From Wenjunlia tyrosinilytica (GTDB lineage Bacteria; Actinomycetota; Actinomycetes; Streptomycetales; Streptomycetaceae): DNA of 64,000 nucleotides. The notes beneath the pieces were generated by a model that had not been told where the DNA came from, did no database searches, and saw only the letters and a program-made list of their open reading frames with translations. Below are positions 1 through 10,630 of this stretch, in pieces. The stretch's first letter is position 1. Every line of letters starts with the position of its first letter. Both the position numbers and the translations under genes were made by a program. The stretch lies in the NCBI RefSeq assembly GCF_014646055.1, contig NZ_BMMS01000035.1:1-64000 (forward strand), in the 5' to 3' direction.

Positions 1-2
1 CT

Positions 3-3000
3 CTCCAGGCGTGCGAGGACGAGGTGCTGCCCCTGCTGGCCGGCCGCGAGCACGAGATCGGCATCGCAGCGGTCAACGGCCCCACGGCGACGGTCGTTTC
101 CGGTCACGAGGACGCGGTCACGGAGGTCGCCGAGCACTTCCGTGCCCTCGACCGGAAGGCCACCCGGCTGAAGGTCGGCCATGCCTTCCACTCCCCGCTC
201 ATGGAACCGATGCTCGACGACTTCCGCCAGGTCGCCGAGGGCATCAGTCATCACCAGCCCCGGATCCCGGTCGTCTCCAACCTCACCGGCGGGCAGGTCG
301 AGCCGGACGAGCTCGCCTGCGCCGAGTACTGGGTTCGCCATGTCCGTCGAGCGGTGCGCTTCGCGGACGGTGTCCGGGCCCTGGAGAAGCACGGTGTCAC
401 CCGCTGCCTGGAGCTGGGCCCCGACGGCACCCTCACGGCCATGGCCGCGCAGAGTCTGCCGCCGCAGGGCGGGATGTTCCTGGCCCCGGCCCTGCGCAAG
501 GACCGGCCCGAGACCTGGGCCTTCACGGCTGCCGCGGCGGGCTTGCACACCCACGGGGCGTCCGTCGAGTGGTCCACGCTGTTCGCGGGGACCGGCGCAC
601 GCCGAGTGGATCTGCCGACGTACGCCTTCCAGCGCCGCCGCCACTGGCTGACCGCTTCGGCCGCGCCCTCGGCAGGAATCGCCGCGGCCGGGCTTGGCGC
701 CGCAGCTCACCCGCTGCTGGGCGCGACCGTCGAACTCGCGGACGGCCGCGGCATCCTGCTGACCGGCCGCCTCTCCACGCAGTCGCAGCCATGGATCGCC
801 GATCACAAGGTGGCCGGGGCGGTCCTGCTGCCCGGGACCGGCTTCGTCGAGCTGGCCGTCCGGGCCGGGGACGAGGTCGGATGCGGCCGGCTCCAGGAGC
901 TGACGCTGGAAGCCCCGCTCGTGCTCCCCGAGCGGGGAGCGGTGCACGTCCAGATCCTGGTCGAGGGCGCGGACGAGACCGGACGCCGCTCGGTGGAGAT
1001 CTACTCCAGGCCCGCTGACGGGGAGCCGGCGCTCGCCTGGACACGTCATGCCGCGGGGGTGCTGGCACCCGAAGGGCCGGTTCCCTCGTTCGACCTGGGT
1101 GCCTGGCCCCCGCAGGGCGAGCCCGTCGCGCTCGACGGGTTCTACGACCTGCTCGCCGTGTCCGGCTATGAGTACGGTCCTGCCTTCCAGGGGCTGCGGG
1201 CCGTGTGGAAGCACGGAGCGGACCTCTTCGCCGAGGTGGCGCTCGGGGAAGGACAGCGGGAGGAGGCAGGCTCCTTCGGTCTGCATCCCGCGCTTCTGGA
1301 CGCCGCACTGCACACCGTGCTGGCCGTCCCGGACGAGGGCTCGGGGACCGTGCGCCTTCCCTTCGCCTGGAGCGGCGTGTCCCTGTTCGCGTCGGGCGCC
1401 GACTCGCTGCGGGTGAAGGTGTCCGCCGTCGGTCCGGACAAGATGTCGCTCCTGATCGCCGACACCGGGGGCCGCCCGCTGGCCGCGGTGGAGTCGCTGT
1501 CGGTGCGCCCCGTGACGGCCGACGCGGTGGCGGGCGCCCGAGGCGCCCATCGTGATTCGCTGTTCACGGTGGAGTGGGCGCGGACAACGGCTGCCCCCGA
1601 GGCGGTTCCCGCCGGGGCGTCGGGCGGGGGCTGGGCGGTCCTGGGGACAGGAGCTTCCCAGGTGGCCGACGCGCTCGGCTCCGGAGAGGGTGCGATCACC
1701 GCGCAGCCGTACGCCGACCTGGAAGCCCTGGGTGCGGCGGTGGACTCCGGCGCGCCGGTGCCCGAGGTCGCGGTGCTGCTGTGCGGGCCGGACGGCGGCG
1801 GGGTCGCAAGCGCCGTCGCCAAGGCGGTTCATGGGTCCACGGCGGACGTTCTGGCCTTTCTTCAGGCGTGGCTGAGCGACGAGCGCTTCGCCGCCACGCG
1901 GCTCGCGGTGGCGACGTGCCGGGCGGTGGCGGCCGGACCCGACGAGGACGTCCTCGATCTGGTGCACGCCCCGGTCTGGGGGCTGGTGCGATCGGCCACG
2001 ACGGAGAACCCCGGCCGTATCGTGCTCGTCGACCGTGAGGCGCCGGACGGGTTGCCACCGGCCGCGGTGCTGTGCGGTGAGACCCAGCTCGCGGTGCGCG
2101 AGGGCGAGTTGCTCGCCCCCCGCTTCGCCCGGATGCCCGCGCCCACCGACGCCGGCACGGATCCCGGCACGGAGGCCGACGCGGCCCTCAACGGGGACGA
2201 GAACGCGCAGGCCGAGCGGGCACGCCCGTTCGGTCCCGAGGGGACGGTACTGATCACGGGGGGAACGGGCAGCCTCGGCGGGTTGCTGGCGCGCCACCTG
2301 GTGCGCACCCACGGTGTACGGCGGCTCCTGCTGGCCAGTCGGCGCGGCCCCGCGGCGCCGGGGGCGTCGGAACTGCGGGAGGAACTGGTCGGCCTGGGTG
2401 CCGAGGTGACGGTCGCGGCATGTGACGTGGCCGACCGGGAGGCGCTGGCGCGGCTGCTGGACGGGATCCCGGCGGAGCATCCGCTGACCGCGGTGGTCCA
2501 CACCGCGGGAGTGCTCAACGACGGGCTGGTGACCTCGCTGACGCCGGAGCGCCTGGCCGACGTACTGCGGGCGAAGGTCGACGGCACGGTGAACCTGCAC
2601 GAGCTGACGAGGGACGCCGGGACACCCCTCGCGGCGTTCGCGGTGTTCTCCTCGGTGGCGGGGCTGTGGGGGAGCCTGGGACAGGCCAACTACGCGGCCG
2701 CCAACACCTTCATGGACGCCTTCGCGCAGCACCGGCGGGCGGCGGGGCTCCCGATGACCTCGCTCGCCTGGGGCCTGTGGGAGAAGCTCAGCGGGATGAC
2801 CGAGCAACTCGGCCAGGACGACTTCGCCCGCATGTCGAGGGAGGGGGCCGCGGCGCTGCCCTCCGAGCTGGGACTGGCGCTGTTCGACGCCGGTACGGCC
2901 GCCGACGGGGCGCTGTTCGTCCCCATGCGGCTTGACGTGGCCTCCGTTCGGGCACGTGCCGAGTCGGGGGAGCTGCCCGGTCTGCTGCGTGGCCTGGTGC

Positions 3001-6000
3001 GGCTCCCCGCCCGGCGGGGAGCCGGGTCCGGGCCCGGTTCGGCCGCTTCGGGGCTCGCCCAGCGGCTCGCCGCCGTCGCTCCGGCCCAGCGGTACCGCCT
3101 GGTGTCGGAGCTGGTGCGCTCCCATGTGGCGACGGTGCTCGGGTACGGCACCGCAGACCTGGTCGAGTCGGAGCGGCCGTTCAAGGAGCTGGGATTCGAT
3201 TCGCTGACCGCGGTCGACCTGCGCAACCGCCTCAGCGCCGACACGGGCCTTCGGCTGCCCGCCACCTTGGTGTTCGACCATCCGACGTCCGGCGCTCTGG
3301 TGCGGCATGTGATGTCCTCGCTGGGAGAGGGCGGCGCCGAGGACGAGGACGAGACGCTGTCCGGCATGCCGCCGCTCGTCTCCGTGAACGACGACCCCAT
3401 TGTGATCGTCGGGATGGGATGCCGTTTCCCGGGTGGGGTGGACACCCCCGAGGGGCTGTGGCGACTGGTCGCCGAGGGCCGGGAGGGCATCGGCCCGTTC
3501 CCCACCGACCGCGGGTGGGACATCGAGGGTCTCTACGACCCCGATCCGGACCGGCCCGGTACGACGTATGTGCGCGAGGCCGGCTTCCTGTACGACTCCG
3601 GTGAGTTCGACGCCGAGTTCTTCGGGATATCGCCGCGCGAGGCCCTGCTGATGGACCCGCAGCAACGGGTGATGCTCGAGACCTCCTGGGAGGTGTTCGA
3701 GCGGGCGGGTATCGCTCCGGCCTCCCTGAAGGGCAGCCGCACCGGCGTCTTCGCGGGAGTGATGTACCACGACTACGTGTCGGGCATGCAGATGGGGACC
3801 TCGGGCAATGTGACCGCAGGCCGCCTGTCCTACACCTTCGGCCTGGAGGGGCCGTCGGTGGCGGTGGACACGGCCTGCTCGTCGTCACTGGTGGCGATGC
3901 ACCTGGCGGCCCAGGCACTGAGGTCGGGCGAGTGCGACCTCGCCCTGGCGGGCGGGGTCACGGTCATGTCGATGCCCGACGCCTATGTGGCGTTCAGCCG
4001 GGAGAGGACGCTGGCGTGGGACGCGCGGTGCAAGCCGTTCGGGGCGGCGGCGGACGGGACCAACTGGTCGGAGGGCGTCGGGCTGCTCCTGCTCGAGCGG
4101 CTCTCCGACGCCCGCCGCAAGGGCCACCGCGTGCTGGCCGTGGTCGCGGGCAGCGGAGTCAACCAGGACGGTGCGTCCAATGGGCTGACGGCGCCGAACG
4201 GCAGGGCACAGCAGCGGCTCATCCGCCAGGTGCTGGCGGGCGCGGGCCTGTCGCCCACCGACGTCGACGCCGTGGAGGCCCATGGCACCGGCACACCGCT
4301 GGGGGACCCGATCGAAGCGCAGGCGCTGTTGAGGACCTACGGCCAAGGCCGTGAGCCGGGGCGGCCGCTGTGGCTGGGCTCCCTGAAGTCGAACATCGGG
4401 CACACCCAGGCGGCGTCCGGCGTGGGCGGCGTCATCAAGATGATCATGGCCATGCGTGAGGAGTCGCTGCCGCCGACGCTGCACGTCGAGGAGCCCTCTC
4501 CGCACGTGGACTGGTCCGAGGGCGATGTCGCCCTGCTGGCCGAGCGGGTTCCCTGGCCGCGGGGCGAGCAGCGGCCCCGCCGGGCGGCGGTGTCCTCGTT
4601 CGGGATCAGCGGCACGAACGCCCATGTCATCCTCGAGGCCCCCGATCCGGTGGTACCGGTCGAGGGGGCCACCGCGGGGCACGCGGAGAGCGACGCCTCC
4701 GAGCCCTGCGCGGCTCCCGAGTCGGCCGAGGCTTCCGACATCCTCGGGGCTGACCCGCCTTCCGGGGTCGCCGAAGGGGTATCGGTGACGCCACTGCTGG
4801 TGTCGGCCAGGAGCGCCGAGGCGCTGCGCGGTCAGGCCGCCCGTCTGGCCTCGTTCCTGGCGTCCGAACCGGCGCCCGGACTGGCGGACGTCGGCCTGTC
4901 ACTGGCCACGACGCGGACCGCTCTGGAACACCGCGCGGTGGTGCTGGCCGCCGATGCCGAGGCGGCCGTTCGCGAACTGCGCGCGATCGAGGAGGGCGAG
5001 ACCGGCACGGTCGTGCGGGGCACCGCCAGGACCGGCGAACCAGGCCGCCCGGTGGCGTTCGTCTTCCCGGGGCACGTCCCGGGGCACGTCCCGGAGCACG
5101 TCCCGGAGCAGGTCCCGGAGCACATCCCTGGGCAAGCAACCCGCTGGCTGGAGACGGCGGCGCGACTGCTCGGGACCTCGCCGGTGTTCGCCGACACGAT
5201 GGCCGCCTGCGACCGCGCCCTGTCGGCCGTCGTGGACTGGTCGCTGCTGGAGCTGGTCTCCGGGAAGGCGGACTCGGCGACGCGGGCACGCGTCGACGTG
5301 GTCCGGCCGGCTCTGTGGGCGGTGGCGGTCTCCCTCGCCGAGGTGTGGCGTTCCTACGGGGTCGAGCCGGCGGCCGTGGTCGGCCACGGCGACGGCGAGG
5401 TGGCCGCCGCGTGCGTCGCCGGGGCGCTGTCCTTGGAGGACGGGGCCCGCGTGGCAGCGCTGCGCGGGCGGGCCAGAGCGGATGCCGAGGAGCGCGGCGG
5501 CCCGGCCTCGCCGTCGGCCGACGCGCTGTCGGGGATCGCGCCGACCGCGGGACGTGTGCCGTTCTGCTCCTCCACGACCGGTGAGTGGCTGGAGACGGAC
5601 GCACTGGACGCGGACTACTGGAGCGCGAACGTCGATGAGCCCGTGCGGTTCGAGGATGCGGTGCGCACCCTGCTGGCGAGCGGGCACGGTGTCTTCGTGG
5701 AGATCGGTGCCGACGCGGGCCTGGCCGCAGCCGTCTCGGCGGCCGCCCACGACGCCGGGACCGACGTGGTCGCGGTGCCCGCGACGGACCCCGAACCGGG
5801 GCTGTCGGCCTCCCTCGCCCAGGTCCATGTGCACGGTGTCGAGGTGAACTGGTCGGCGGTCTTCGCCGGGTCGGGAGCCGAGCGGGTGGCCCTGCCGACC
5901 TACGCGTTCCAGCGCCGCCACTACTGGATGAAGCCTGCCGCGCCGGTCCCGGACGACCGGGGCCGCGAGCCCGCCGGGCTCGCGGCGGCGGACCATCCGC

Positions 6001-8552
6001 TGCTCGGCGCCGCGGTGGAGCTGCCGGACTCGGACGGCCTGCTGCTGACCGGAAGCCTCTCGCCGGGGTCGCATCCCTGGCTCGCGGACCGGACTCTCGC
6101 GGGCCTGCTTCCGCTGCCCGAAGCGGTCTTCGTGGAACTCGCGGTGCGAGCAGGCGACCAGGTCGGCTGCGGCCATCTGGCCGAGCTGACCGTGGAGGCC
6201 CCGCTGGTGCTCCCCGAGCGGGACGCGGTGCGGCTGCGTGTGGTGGTCGGCGAGCAGGAGGAGTCCGGTCGGCGGTCGCTGGAGGTGTTCTCGCAGCCCG
6301 AGACGCCTTTGCGGGGCGAGCCGTGGACCCGGCACGCCACCGCGCTCCTGACTCCCCAGGTCTCCCGCCCCTCGTTCGACCTGGAGGTGTGGCCTCCCGC
6401 CGACGCGGAGCCCGTGGACCTGAGCGGCTTCTACGAGGAGCTCACGGGCGGCGGGCGGGTGTACGGGCCCGCGTTCCGGGGACTGGCGGCGGCATGGCGG
6501 CGGGGCGAGGAGATCTTCGCCGAAGTCCACCTGGACGCGCAGCGGCAGGAGGAAGCGCGCCGCTACGGTCTGCACCCCGCCCTCCTGGACGCCGCGCTGC
6601 ACCCGCTCGACCTGGACACCCCGTCAGGCACGCGGTCCGCGCGGCTTCCGCTCGATTGGCGCGGGGTCAGTCTGTATGCCAGTGGCGCCTCCTCACTGCG
6701 CGTGCGGCTGTCCCCGGTGGGACCGGACCTCTTCGGCGTCGCGATGGCGGACGACACCGGGACGGCCGTCGCCTCGGTCGACTCCGTGGCCCTGCGGAGC
6801 GTGACTCCGCGCGAGCTCCGGAGCGCTCGTGCGGAAAGGCTCCCCTGGCTGTTCCGGGTGGAGTGGGCGCAGACCTCGGCCGACGCGCCCACGTCCAAGC
6901 CCCGCTGGGCCGTGGTCGGCGGCGACAGCCTCGGCGCCAGGCCGTCGCTGATGAAGGCCGGTGTCTACACGGAGTCCTACCCCGATCTCGAGGCGCTGGG
7001 CGCGGCCGTGCAAGCGGGCCTGCCGACGCCGGAGGCCGTGATCGTCAGCTGCTCCGGGGACCCGGCGGGGAGCAACGGCGCCTCCGCCCCCACGGGCGAG
7101 GCCGCCGAGCAGGCGCTGACCCTCGTACGGGAATGGCTCTCCGACGACCGGTTCGCCGCCTCCCGGCTGGTGTTCCTCACCCGGGGCGCGGTGGCCGCCG
7201 CGCAGGACGCGTCCGCGCTGGATCCCCGCGTCGCACCGGTGTGGGGGCTCATCCGATCCGCTCAACTGGAGAACCCCGGCGCCTTCGTCCTCGCCGACAT
7301 CGACGGACACCGGACCTCCTGGCGAGCGCTGCCGGCCGCGATAACCTCGGACGAGCCGCAACTCGCACTGCGCCGGGGCGTGCTGAAGGTCCCCCGGATG
7401 GCCCGCGCGGGACTCGACGGAGCGCCGACGGCGCCGGATTCGACGGCATCGCCGGCCCCTTCGGGAACGGTCCTGGTCACCGGCGCCGGCGGGGAGCCCG
7501 CCAGGGCGGTGGCCCGCCATCTGGTCGTCGAGCACGGGGTACGGCGGCTACTGCTCGTCGGCCGGCCCGACCGGGACGATGGGCCCGACCGGGACGATGC
7601 CACCGCGGTCACGGGCACGGCCGCGGAGCTGAGCGCGCTGGGTGCCGAGGTGACCGTGGCCCACTGCGACCCGGCCGACCGCGGGGCGCTGGCGGAACTG
7701 CTGGCGGGTATCCCCGCGGAGCACCCGTTGACCTCGGTCGTCCATGCCGCGGTGATGCCGGACGAGGGGACGAGCGCCCCGCTGACGCCCGAGCGGCTCG
7801 GCCTGCGGCTGCGGCCGACGCTGGACGCGGCGGTGAACCTGCACGAGTTGACCGCCGGTCTGGACCTGTCCTCCTTTGTGCTGTTCTCCTCGGTCGCGGG
7901 CACCCTGGGCGCCCCCGGCTGGGACGACCATGCCGCCGCCGACGCCTTCCTGGACGCGCTGGCCCAGCGCAGGAGGGCCGAAGGCCTTCCCGCGGTGTCG
8001 CTGGCGTGGGGACCGTGGGACGCGGGGGAGAGCAGTGCCCGGCGCACCTCGTCGGCGGGCCTGGCGGAGCTGTCCCTGTCGGAGGGGTTGGACCTGTTCG
8101 ACACCGCGTGCCGCGGCGGAGCTGCCGCCATGGCGCCCGTACGGTTCGACTTCCCCGCCCTGGCCGCCGCCGACGGCCCGGAGCCTCCCGCGCTGCTGCG
8201 CCGACTGCTCCGCACCCCGGTGCGCCGCTTCGCCGGGCAGCCGGACGGACCGTCGGGAGCCCTCACCCAGTTGAAGCGCCGGCTCTCGGGGCTGGGCGAG
8301 GACGAGCGGGACGAACTCCTGATGGACATCGTGCGCACCAGTGTGGCCGCCGTACTGGACTACCCGTCCCCCGAGGCGGTGGAGACGACGAGGGCGTTCA
8401 GGGAGATCGGGCTCAACTCGCTGACGGCGTTCGCCCTCCGCAACCGGCTGAAGGAGGCCACCGGGCTTCGCCTCCCGGCGGCGCTGCTGTTCGAGCAGGA
8501 CACCCCGCAGCTGCTGGCCCTGCATCTGAAGGACCAACTCCTGCGGCACTGA
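3..8552 (+). CDS. Type I modular polyketide synthase, C-terminal two modules (5'-partial)
   Basis: The frame is open to the left edge, so the start lies outside. Counting the codon at nt 3 as residue 1, the order is: AT (1-205) with HAFH at 60-63, predicting malonyl-CoA; DH (236-515) with His268 in HxxxGxxxxP and Asp433; KR (747-985) with GGTGSLG, an LND motif suggesting B-type, and Tyr897; ACP with Ser1067. The last module has a complete KS (1131-1545; Cys1292, EAHGTGT, SNIGH). Its AT (about 1596-1975) has Gly1796 for the catalytic Ser and lacks the HAFH/YASH segment. Its DH has Arg2030 for His. Its KR (2488-2723) has a broken NADPH motif and His2643 for Tyr. The final ACP (GLNSL, Ser2806) ends at residue 2849, with no docking domain or thioesterase. 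Chain release must be in trans. The gene is probably co-transcribed with the KSIII-like gene 47 bp downstream. Confidence 0.97.
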   Translation, partial: LQACEDEVLPLLAGREHEIGIAAVNGPTATVVSGHEDAVTEVAEHFRALDRKATRLKVGHAFHSPLMEPMLDDFRQVAEGISHHQPRIPVVSNLTGGQVEPDELACAEYWVRHVRRAVRFADGVRALEKHGVTRCLELGPDGTLTAMAAQSLPPQGGMFLAPALRKDRPETWAFTAAAAGLHTHGASVEWSTLFAGTGARRVDLPTYAFQRRRHWLTASAAPSAGIAAAGLGAAAHPLLGATVELADGRGILLTGRLSTQSQPWIADHKVAGAVLLPGTGFVELAVRAGDEVGCGRLQELTLEAPLVLPERGAVHVQILVEGADETGRRSVEIYSRPADGEPALAWTRHAAGVLAPEGPVPSFDLGAWPPQGEPVALDGFYDLLAVSGYEYGPAFQGLRAVWKHGADLFAEVALGEGQREEAGSFGLHPALLDAALHTVLAVPDEGSGTVRLPFAWSGVSLFASGADSLRVKVSAVGPDKMSLLIADTGGRPLAAVESLSVRPVTADAVAGARGAHRDSLFTVEWARTTAAPEAVPAGASGGGWAVLGTGASQVADALGSGEGAITAQPYADLEALGAAVDSGAPVPEVAVLLCGPDGGGVASAVAKAVHGSTADVLAFLQAWLSDERFAATRLAVATCRAVAAGPDEDVLDLVHAPVWGLVRSATTENPGRIVLVDREAPDGLPPAAVLCGETQLAVREGELLAPRFARMPAPTDAGTDPGTEADAALNGDENAQAERARPFGPEGTVLITGGTGSLGGLLARHLVRTHGVRRLLLASRRGPAAPGASELREELVGLGAEVTVAACDVADREALARLLDGIPAEHPLTAVVHTAGVLNDGLVTSLTPERLADVLRAKVDGTVNLHELTRDAGTPLAAFAVFSSVAGLWGSLGQANYAAANTFMDAFAQHRRAAGLPMTSLAWGLWEKLSGMTEQLGQDDFARMSREGAAALPSELGLALFDAGTAADGALFVPMRLDVASVRARAESGELPGLLRGLVRLPARRGAGSGPGSAASGLAQRLAAVAPAQRYRLVSELVRSHVATVLGYGTADLVESERPFKELGFDSLTAVDLRNRLSADTGLRLPATLVFDHPTSGALVRHVMSSLGEGGAEDEDETLSGMPPLVSVNDDPIVIVGMGCRFPGGVDTPEGLWRLVAEGREGIGPFPTDRGWDIEGLYDPDPDRPGTTYVREAGFLYDSGEFDAEFFGISPREALLMDPQQRVMLETSWEVFERAGIAPASLKGSRTGVFAGVMYHDYVSGMQMGTSGNVTAGRLSYTFGLEGPSVAVDTACSSSLVAMHLAAQALRSGECDLALAGGVTVMSMPDAYVAFSRERTLAWDARCKPFGAAADGTNWSEGVGLLLLERLSDARRKGHRVLAVVAGSGVNQDGASNGLTAPNGRAQQRLIRQVLAGAGLSPTDVDAVEAHGTGTPLGDPIEAQALLRTYGQGREPGRPLWLGSLKSNIGHTQAASGVGGVIKMIMAMREESLPPTLHVEEPSPHVDWSEGDVALLAERVPWPRGEQRPRRAAVSSFGISGTNAHVILEAPDPVVPVEGATAGHAESDASEPCAAPESAEASDILGADPPSGVAEGVSVTPLLVSARSAEALRGQAARLASFLASEPAPGLADVGLSLATTRTALEHRAVVLAADAEAAVRELRAIEEGETGTVVRGTARTGEPGRPVAFVFPGHVPGHVPEHVPEQVPEHIPGQATRWLETAARLLGTSPVFADTMAACDRALSAVVDWSLLELVSGKADSATRARVDVVRPALWAVAVSLAEVWRSYGVEPAAVVGHGDGEVAAACVAGALSLEDGARVAALRGRARADAEERGGPASPSADALSGIAPTAGRVPFCSSTTGEWLETDALDADYWSANVDEPVRFEDAVRTLLASGHGVFVEIGADAGLAAAVSAAAHDAGTDVVAVPATDPEPGLSASLAQVHVHGVEVNWSAVFAGSGAERVALPTYAFQRRHYWMKPAAPVPDDRGREPAGLAAADHPLLGAAVELPDSDGLLLTGSLSPGSHPWLADRTLAGLLPLPEAVFVELAVRAGDQVGCGHLAELTVEAPLVLPERDAVRLRVVVGEQEESGRRSLEVFSQPETPLRGEPWTRHATALLTPQVSRPSFDLEVWPPADAEPVDLSGFYEELTGGGRVYGPAFRGLAAAWRRGEEIFAEVHLDAQRQEEARRYGLHPALLDAALHPLDLDTPSGTRSARLPLDWRGVSLYASGASSLRVRLSPVGPDLFGVAMADDTGTAVASVDSVALRSVTPRELRSARAERLPWLFRVEWAQTSADAPTSKPRWAVVGGDSLGARPSLMKAGVYTESYPDLEALGAAVQAGLPTPEAVIVSCSGDPAGSNGASAPTGEAAEQALTLVREWLSDDRFAASRLVFLTRGAVAAAQDASALDPRVAPVWGLIRSAQLENPGAFVLADIDGHRTSWRALPAAITSDEPQLALRRGVLKVPRMARAGLDGAPTAPDSTASPAPSGTVLVTGAGGEPARAVARHLVVEHGVRRLLLVGRPDRDDGPDRDDATAVTGTAAELSALGAEVTVAHCDPADRGALAELLAGIPAEHPLTSVVHAAVMPDEGTSAPLTPERLGLRLRPTLDAAVNLHELTAGLDLSSFVLFSSVAGTLGAPGWDDHAAADAFLDALAQRRRAEGLPAVSLAWGPWDAGESSARRTSSAGLAELSLSEGLDLFDTACRGGAAAMAPVRFDFPALAAADGPEPPALLRRLLRTPVRRFAGQPDGPSGALTQLKRRLSGLGEDERDELLMDIVRTSVAAVLDYPSPEAVETTRAFREIGLNSLTAFALRNRLKEATGLRLPAALLFEQDTPQLLALHLKDQLLRH
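5070..5129 (+). repeat. Five 12-bp tandem repeats inside the AT N-terminal motif
   Basis: Five in-frame 12-nt units encode variations of [12 protein letters not shown] and EHIP, followed by GQ at 5130. They sit exactly where an acyltransferase normally reads FVFPGQGxQW, whose glycine-rich turn helps form the oxyanion hole. The units differ by one to four bases, which looks like slipped-strand expansion followed by drift. The reading frame is kept. Confidence 0.9.
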
Positions 8553-8599
8553 ACCGACCGATCCACACCAATGCCACACCATTGAAGGAGACAGCAGAA

Positions 8600-9643
8600 A
8601 TGAAGACGGACGGCGTCTACATCGAATCGGTCGGGGTGTTCCTTCCGCAGGAGTGGGTGAGTGCGGAGAAGGCCGTCGCGGAGGGCCTTTACGACGAGTA
8701 CTCCGTCCAGTACGCGACCGGCCTCACCGCCGCCTACCTGGCCGGGGACATGCCCGCGCTCGACATGGCGGTGTCCGCCGCGCGGCACGCCCTCTCGCGG
8801 TCCGAGGAGGAACCGGACTCACTCGACTTCTACGTCCACTGCAGCGCGACGCCGCAGGGTCCCCAGGGCTTCTACCCGCCCGGCTATGTGCTGCGCGAGC
8901 TCGGCACCTCCGGGGTCGCCAGCGCGGACGTGCACAGCCACTCCAACGGGATGCTCGCCGCGTTCGAGGTCGCCATCGGGCAGATGACGGGAGCCGCGGC
9001 GGCCTCCAACGCGCTGGTCGCCGCGGCGGAGAACTTCACCACTCCGCTCATCGACCGCTGGCAGGGCTTCGGTACCGGTTTCACGGCCAGTGACGGCGGG
9101 GCAGCGGTCCTGCTCAGCGGTGAGGGAGGCTTCGCCGCGCTGCGGTCCATCAACTCCGGCACGCTCCCGGAGCTGGAGCAGTGGCATCGGGGCGAGGAGT
9201 CACTGCTGCCGTACCGGGGCGAGCCGGTCGGCAACTACAACACCATGGAGATCCTGACCTACTTCAACCAGAATGTGTTCCCGCTGGAGAAGGCCATGGA
9301 GATGATCCGGGACTTCGAACTCGAGATCGTGCACCGCTCCCTGGTCGACGCCGGCCTCAACGCGGCCGACCTCGCCTGGGTGGTGGCGGCCAACACCGAC
9401 GAGCGCATGATCGACCAGATGAAGATGCAGCCGCTGGGGCTGCCGATGTCACGCTCCAGCTGGGACTTCGGCAAGGACTACGGGCACATGGGCGCCTGTG
9501 ACATGGCCGTCCTGCTCAACCACCTGCTCACCACCGGCCGGCTGGCCGCGGGGGACAACGTCCTGCTGACCACCTCGGGCGCGGGGTGGGTGTCCTCCTC
9601 GGCGGTGCTCACGATCCTCGAGCTGCCGGAGTGGGCCGCCTGA
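8600..9643 (+). CDS. KSIII-like (FabH-fold) acyltransferase with active-site Ser
   Basis: The 347-aa protein has the length and fold signatures of FabH-type ketosynthase III: an N-terminal GVYIESVGVFLP strand, DxHSHSNGMLAA, a DGGAA motif and a C-terminal GAGWVSSS. The nucleophile position (residue 115) is Ser, not Cys. The FabH HQAN region reads AANTD (Ala264, Asn265), and the position of the FabH Asn is His296. KSIII homologues with altered triads, such as CerJ and DpsC, are acyltransferases rather than condensing enzymes, so acyl transfer is more likely here than decarboxylative condensation. An SD (gaaggag, 8584-8590) lies 9 nt before ATG 8600, 47 bp after the TE-less PKS. The inferred role is transfer of the PKS product, or of a starter/side-chain acyl group, between carrier protein and acceptor. 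The acceptor is unknown. Confidence 0.85.
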   Translation: MKTDGVYIESVGVFLPQEWVSAEKAVAEGLYDEYSVQYATGLTAAYLAGDMPALDMAVSAARHALSRSEEEPDSLDFYVHCSATPQGPQGFYPPGYVLRELGTSGVASADVHSHSNGMLAAFEVAIGQMTGAAAASNALVAAAENFTTPLIDRWQGFGTGFTASDGGAAVLLSGEGGFAALRSINSGTLPELEQWHRGEESLLPYRGEPVGNYNTMEILTYFNQNVFPLEKAMEMIRDFELEIVHRSLVDAGLNAADLAWVVAANTDERMIDQMKMQPLGLPMSRSSWDFGKDYGHMGACDMAVLLNHLLTTGRLAAGDNVLLTTSGAGWVSSSAVLTILELPEWAA

Positions 9644-9709
9644 CGCACTGACGGCGCCTGACGCTCGGACGGATTATCGAGGGCTCGGACCCGGCGAGGG
9701 GCTGGACAA

Positions 9710-9753
9710 CGGCGAGGGGCGGGGCGCGGAAACACGCGCCCCGCCCCTCGCCG
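9710..9753. terminator. Perfect 19-bp hairpin between convergent genes
   Basis: Arms 9710-9728 and 9735-9753 are perfectly complementary over 19 bp with a 6-nt loop (gaaaca). It lies between the 3' ends of the KSIII-like gene (stop 9643) and the FkbM gene (stop 9759, other strand), so it probably terminates both transcripts. There is no U-tract, which is usual in Streptomyces. Confidence 0.85.
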
Positions 9754-9758
9754 CCGCT

Positions 9759-10532
9759 TCACGCCCGGCGCGTGGCATACACCATCGAGTAGCGGAACTC
9801 CTCCGGCAGGGCGGCGCGCTCGACGCTGACGGAGAAGCCCTGCGCGTCGAGGATGCCGGTGACCGCCTCGAGCCGGCCGTCGAGGTCCTGGACCTCGATG
9901 ACGGTCTGCTCGACCCGATGCCAGTCGTCGGCGTCCAGGCCCTCCATGACCTCGAGTTCGGCGCCTTCCACATCGATCTTCAGCAGGTCGATAGGGCCCT
10001 GCGGGGCCCACTGGCTCAACACCGTGGAGAGCCGGTCGACCTCGACCTCCACCTCGACACCCCGCATGACGCGGTCGACCTCGGCCTGCCCGATCTGCTG
10101 GACCGTGAGCTCCTGGCCGACCTTCTTCTGCTCCGGATAGCGCGTCGAGTTACCGGGGATCGCCGGGTAGAAGGTGAAGCGGACACACGCCTCGTGCTGC
10201 CGGCCGAGGGCCGTCCTGCGGGTGTCGACGCCGTCGGCGCCATGAGCGTCGAGGTTGCTCCGCAGAGCCTCGTAGATCGCCGGGATCGGCTCCAGGGCCA
10301 GGATGCGCGCACCGGGGAACTGCTGCTTGACGAAGATGGAGAACAGACCCACGTTGGCACCCGCGTCGACGATCCGCGAGGAGTCCGACAGCTTGATGCC
10401 GTGCTTGAGGTAGGTGCGCTCCTGGAAGATCTCGTTGTAGATGAAGGCCACTTCGGAGAACAGCACGCCTTCGGCCTGGGGCGCGAAGAACGAGACTCCC
10501 TCGGCGACCTGTACCGGTCTGATCTCGGTCAT
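9759..10532 (-). CDS. FkbM-family SAM-dependent methyltransferase
   Basis: 257 aa. The SAM-binding motif I DAGANVGLFS follows an N-terminal cap, then comes ALEPIPAIYEAL, and the FkbM hallmark KIDVEGAE is near residue 190. FkbM itself is an O-methyltransferase of the FK506/FK520 pathway; members methylate hydroxyls on polyketides, sugars or peptides. ATG 10532 is preceded by GGGAGGA. An upstream 9-bp hairpin (10578-10606) separates it from the ABC transporter, so it probably has its own promoter. Its place beside a PKS and deoxysugar genes suggests tailoring of the aglycone or sugar; the substrate cannot be read from sequence. Confidence 0.88.
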   Translation of the reverse strand: MTEIRPVQVAEGVSFFAPQAEGVLFSEVAFIYNEIFQERTYLKHGIKLSDSSRIVDAGANVGLFSIFVKQQFPGARILALEPIPAIYEALRSNLDAHGADGVDTRRTALGRQHEACVRFTFYPAIPGNSTRYPEQKKVGQELTVQQIGQAEVDRVMRGVEVEVEVDRLSTVLSQWAPQGPIDLLKIDVEGAELEVMEGLDADDWHRVEQTVIEVQDLDGRLEAVTGILDAQGFSVSVERAALPEEFRYSMVYATRRA

Positions 10533-10577
10533 TGATGGATCCTCCCCGGAAGCGGTGTGTGAGTCCGCGGGTTGAGA

Positions 10578-10606
10578 GTGCCCGGCTGGAGGTCCCTGCC
10601 GGGCAC
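10578..10606 (-). terminator. Hairpin downstream of the ABC transporter operon
   Basis: Arms 10578-10586 and 10598-10606 (gtgcccggc/gccgggcac) form a perfect 9-bp stem with an 11-nt loop, 24 bp past the stop of the permease gene at 10631. It probably ends the minus-strand transcript from 12389. No T-run follows. Confidence 0.6.
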
Positions 10607-10630
10607 GGTCGGATCTGGAGCCGCCGGAGC

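Noticed and set aside
7591-7611. [11 protein letters not shown] duplication in the degenerate KR as a functional repeat
   Set aside because: Two short copies in a loop of an already inactive domain; more likely drift than a feature.
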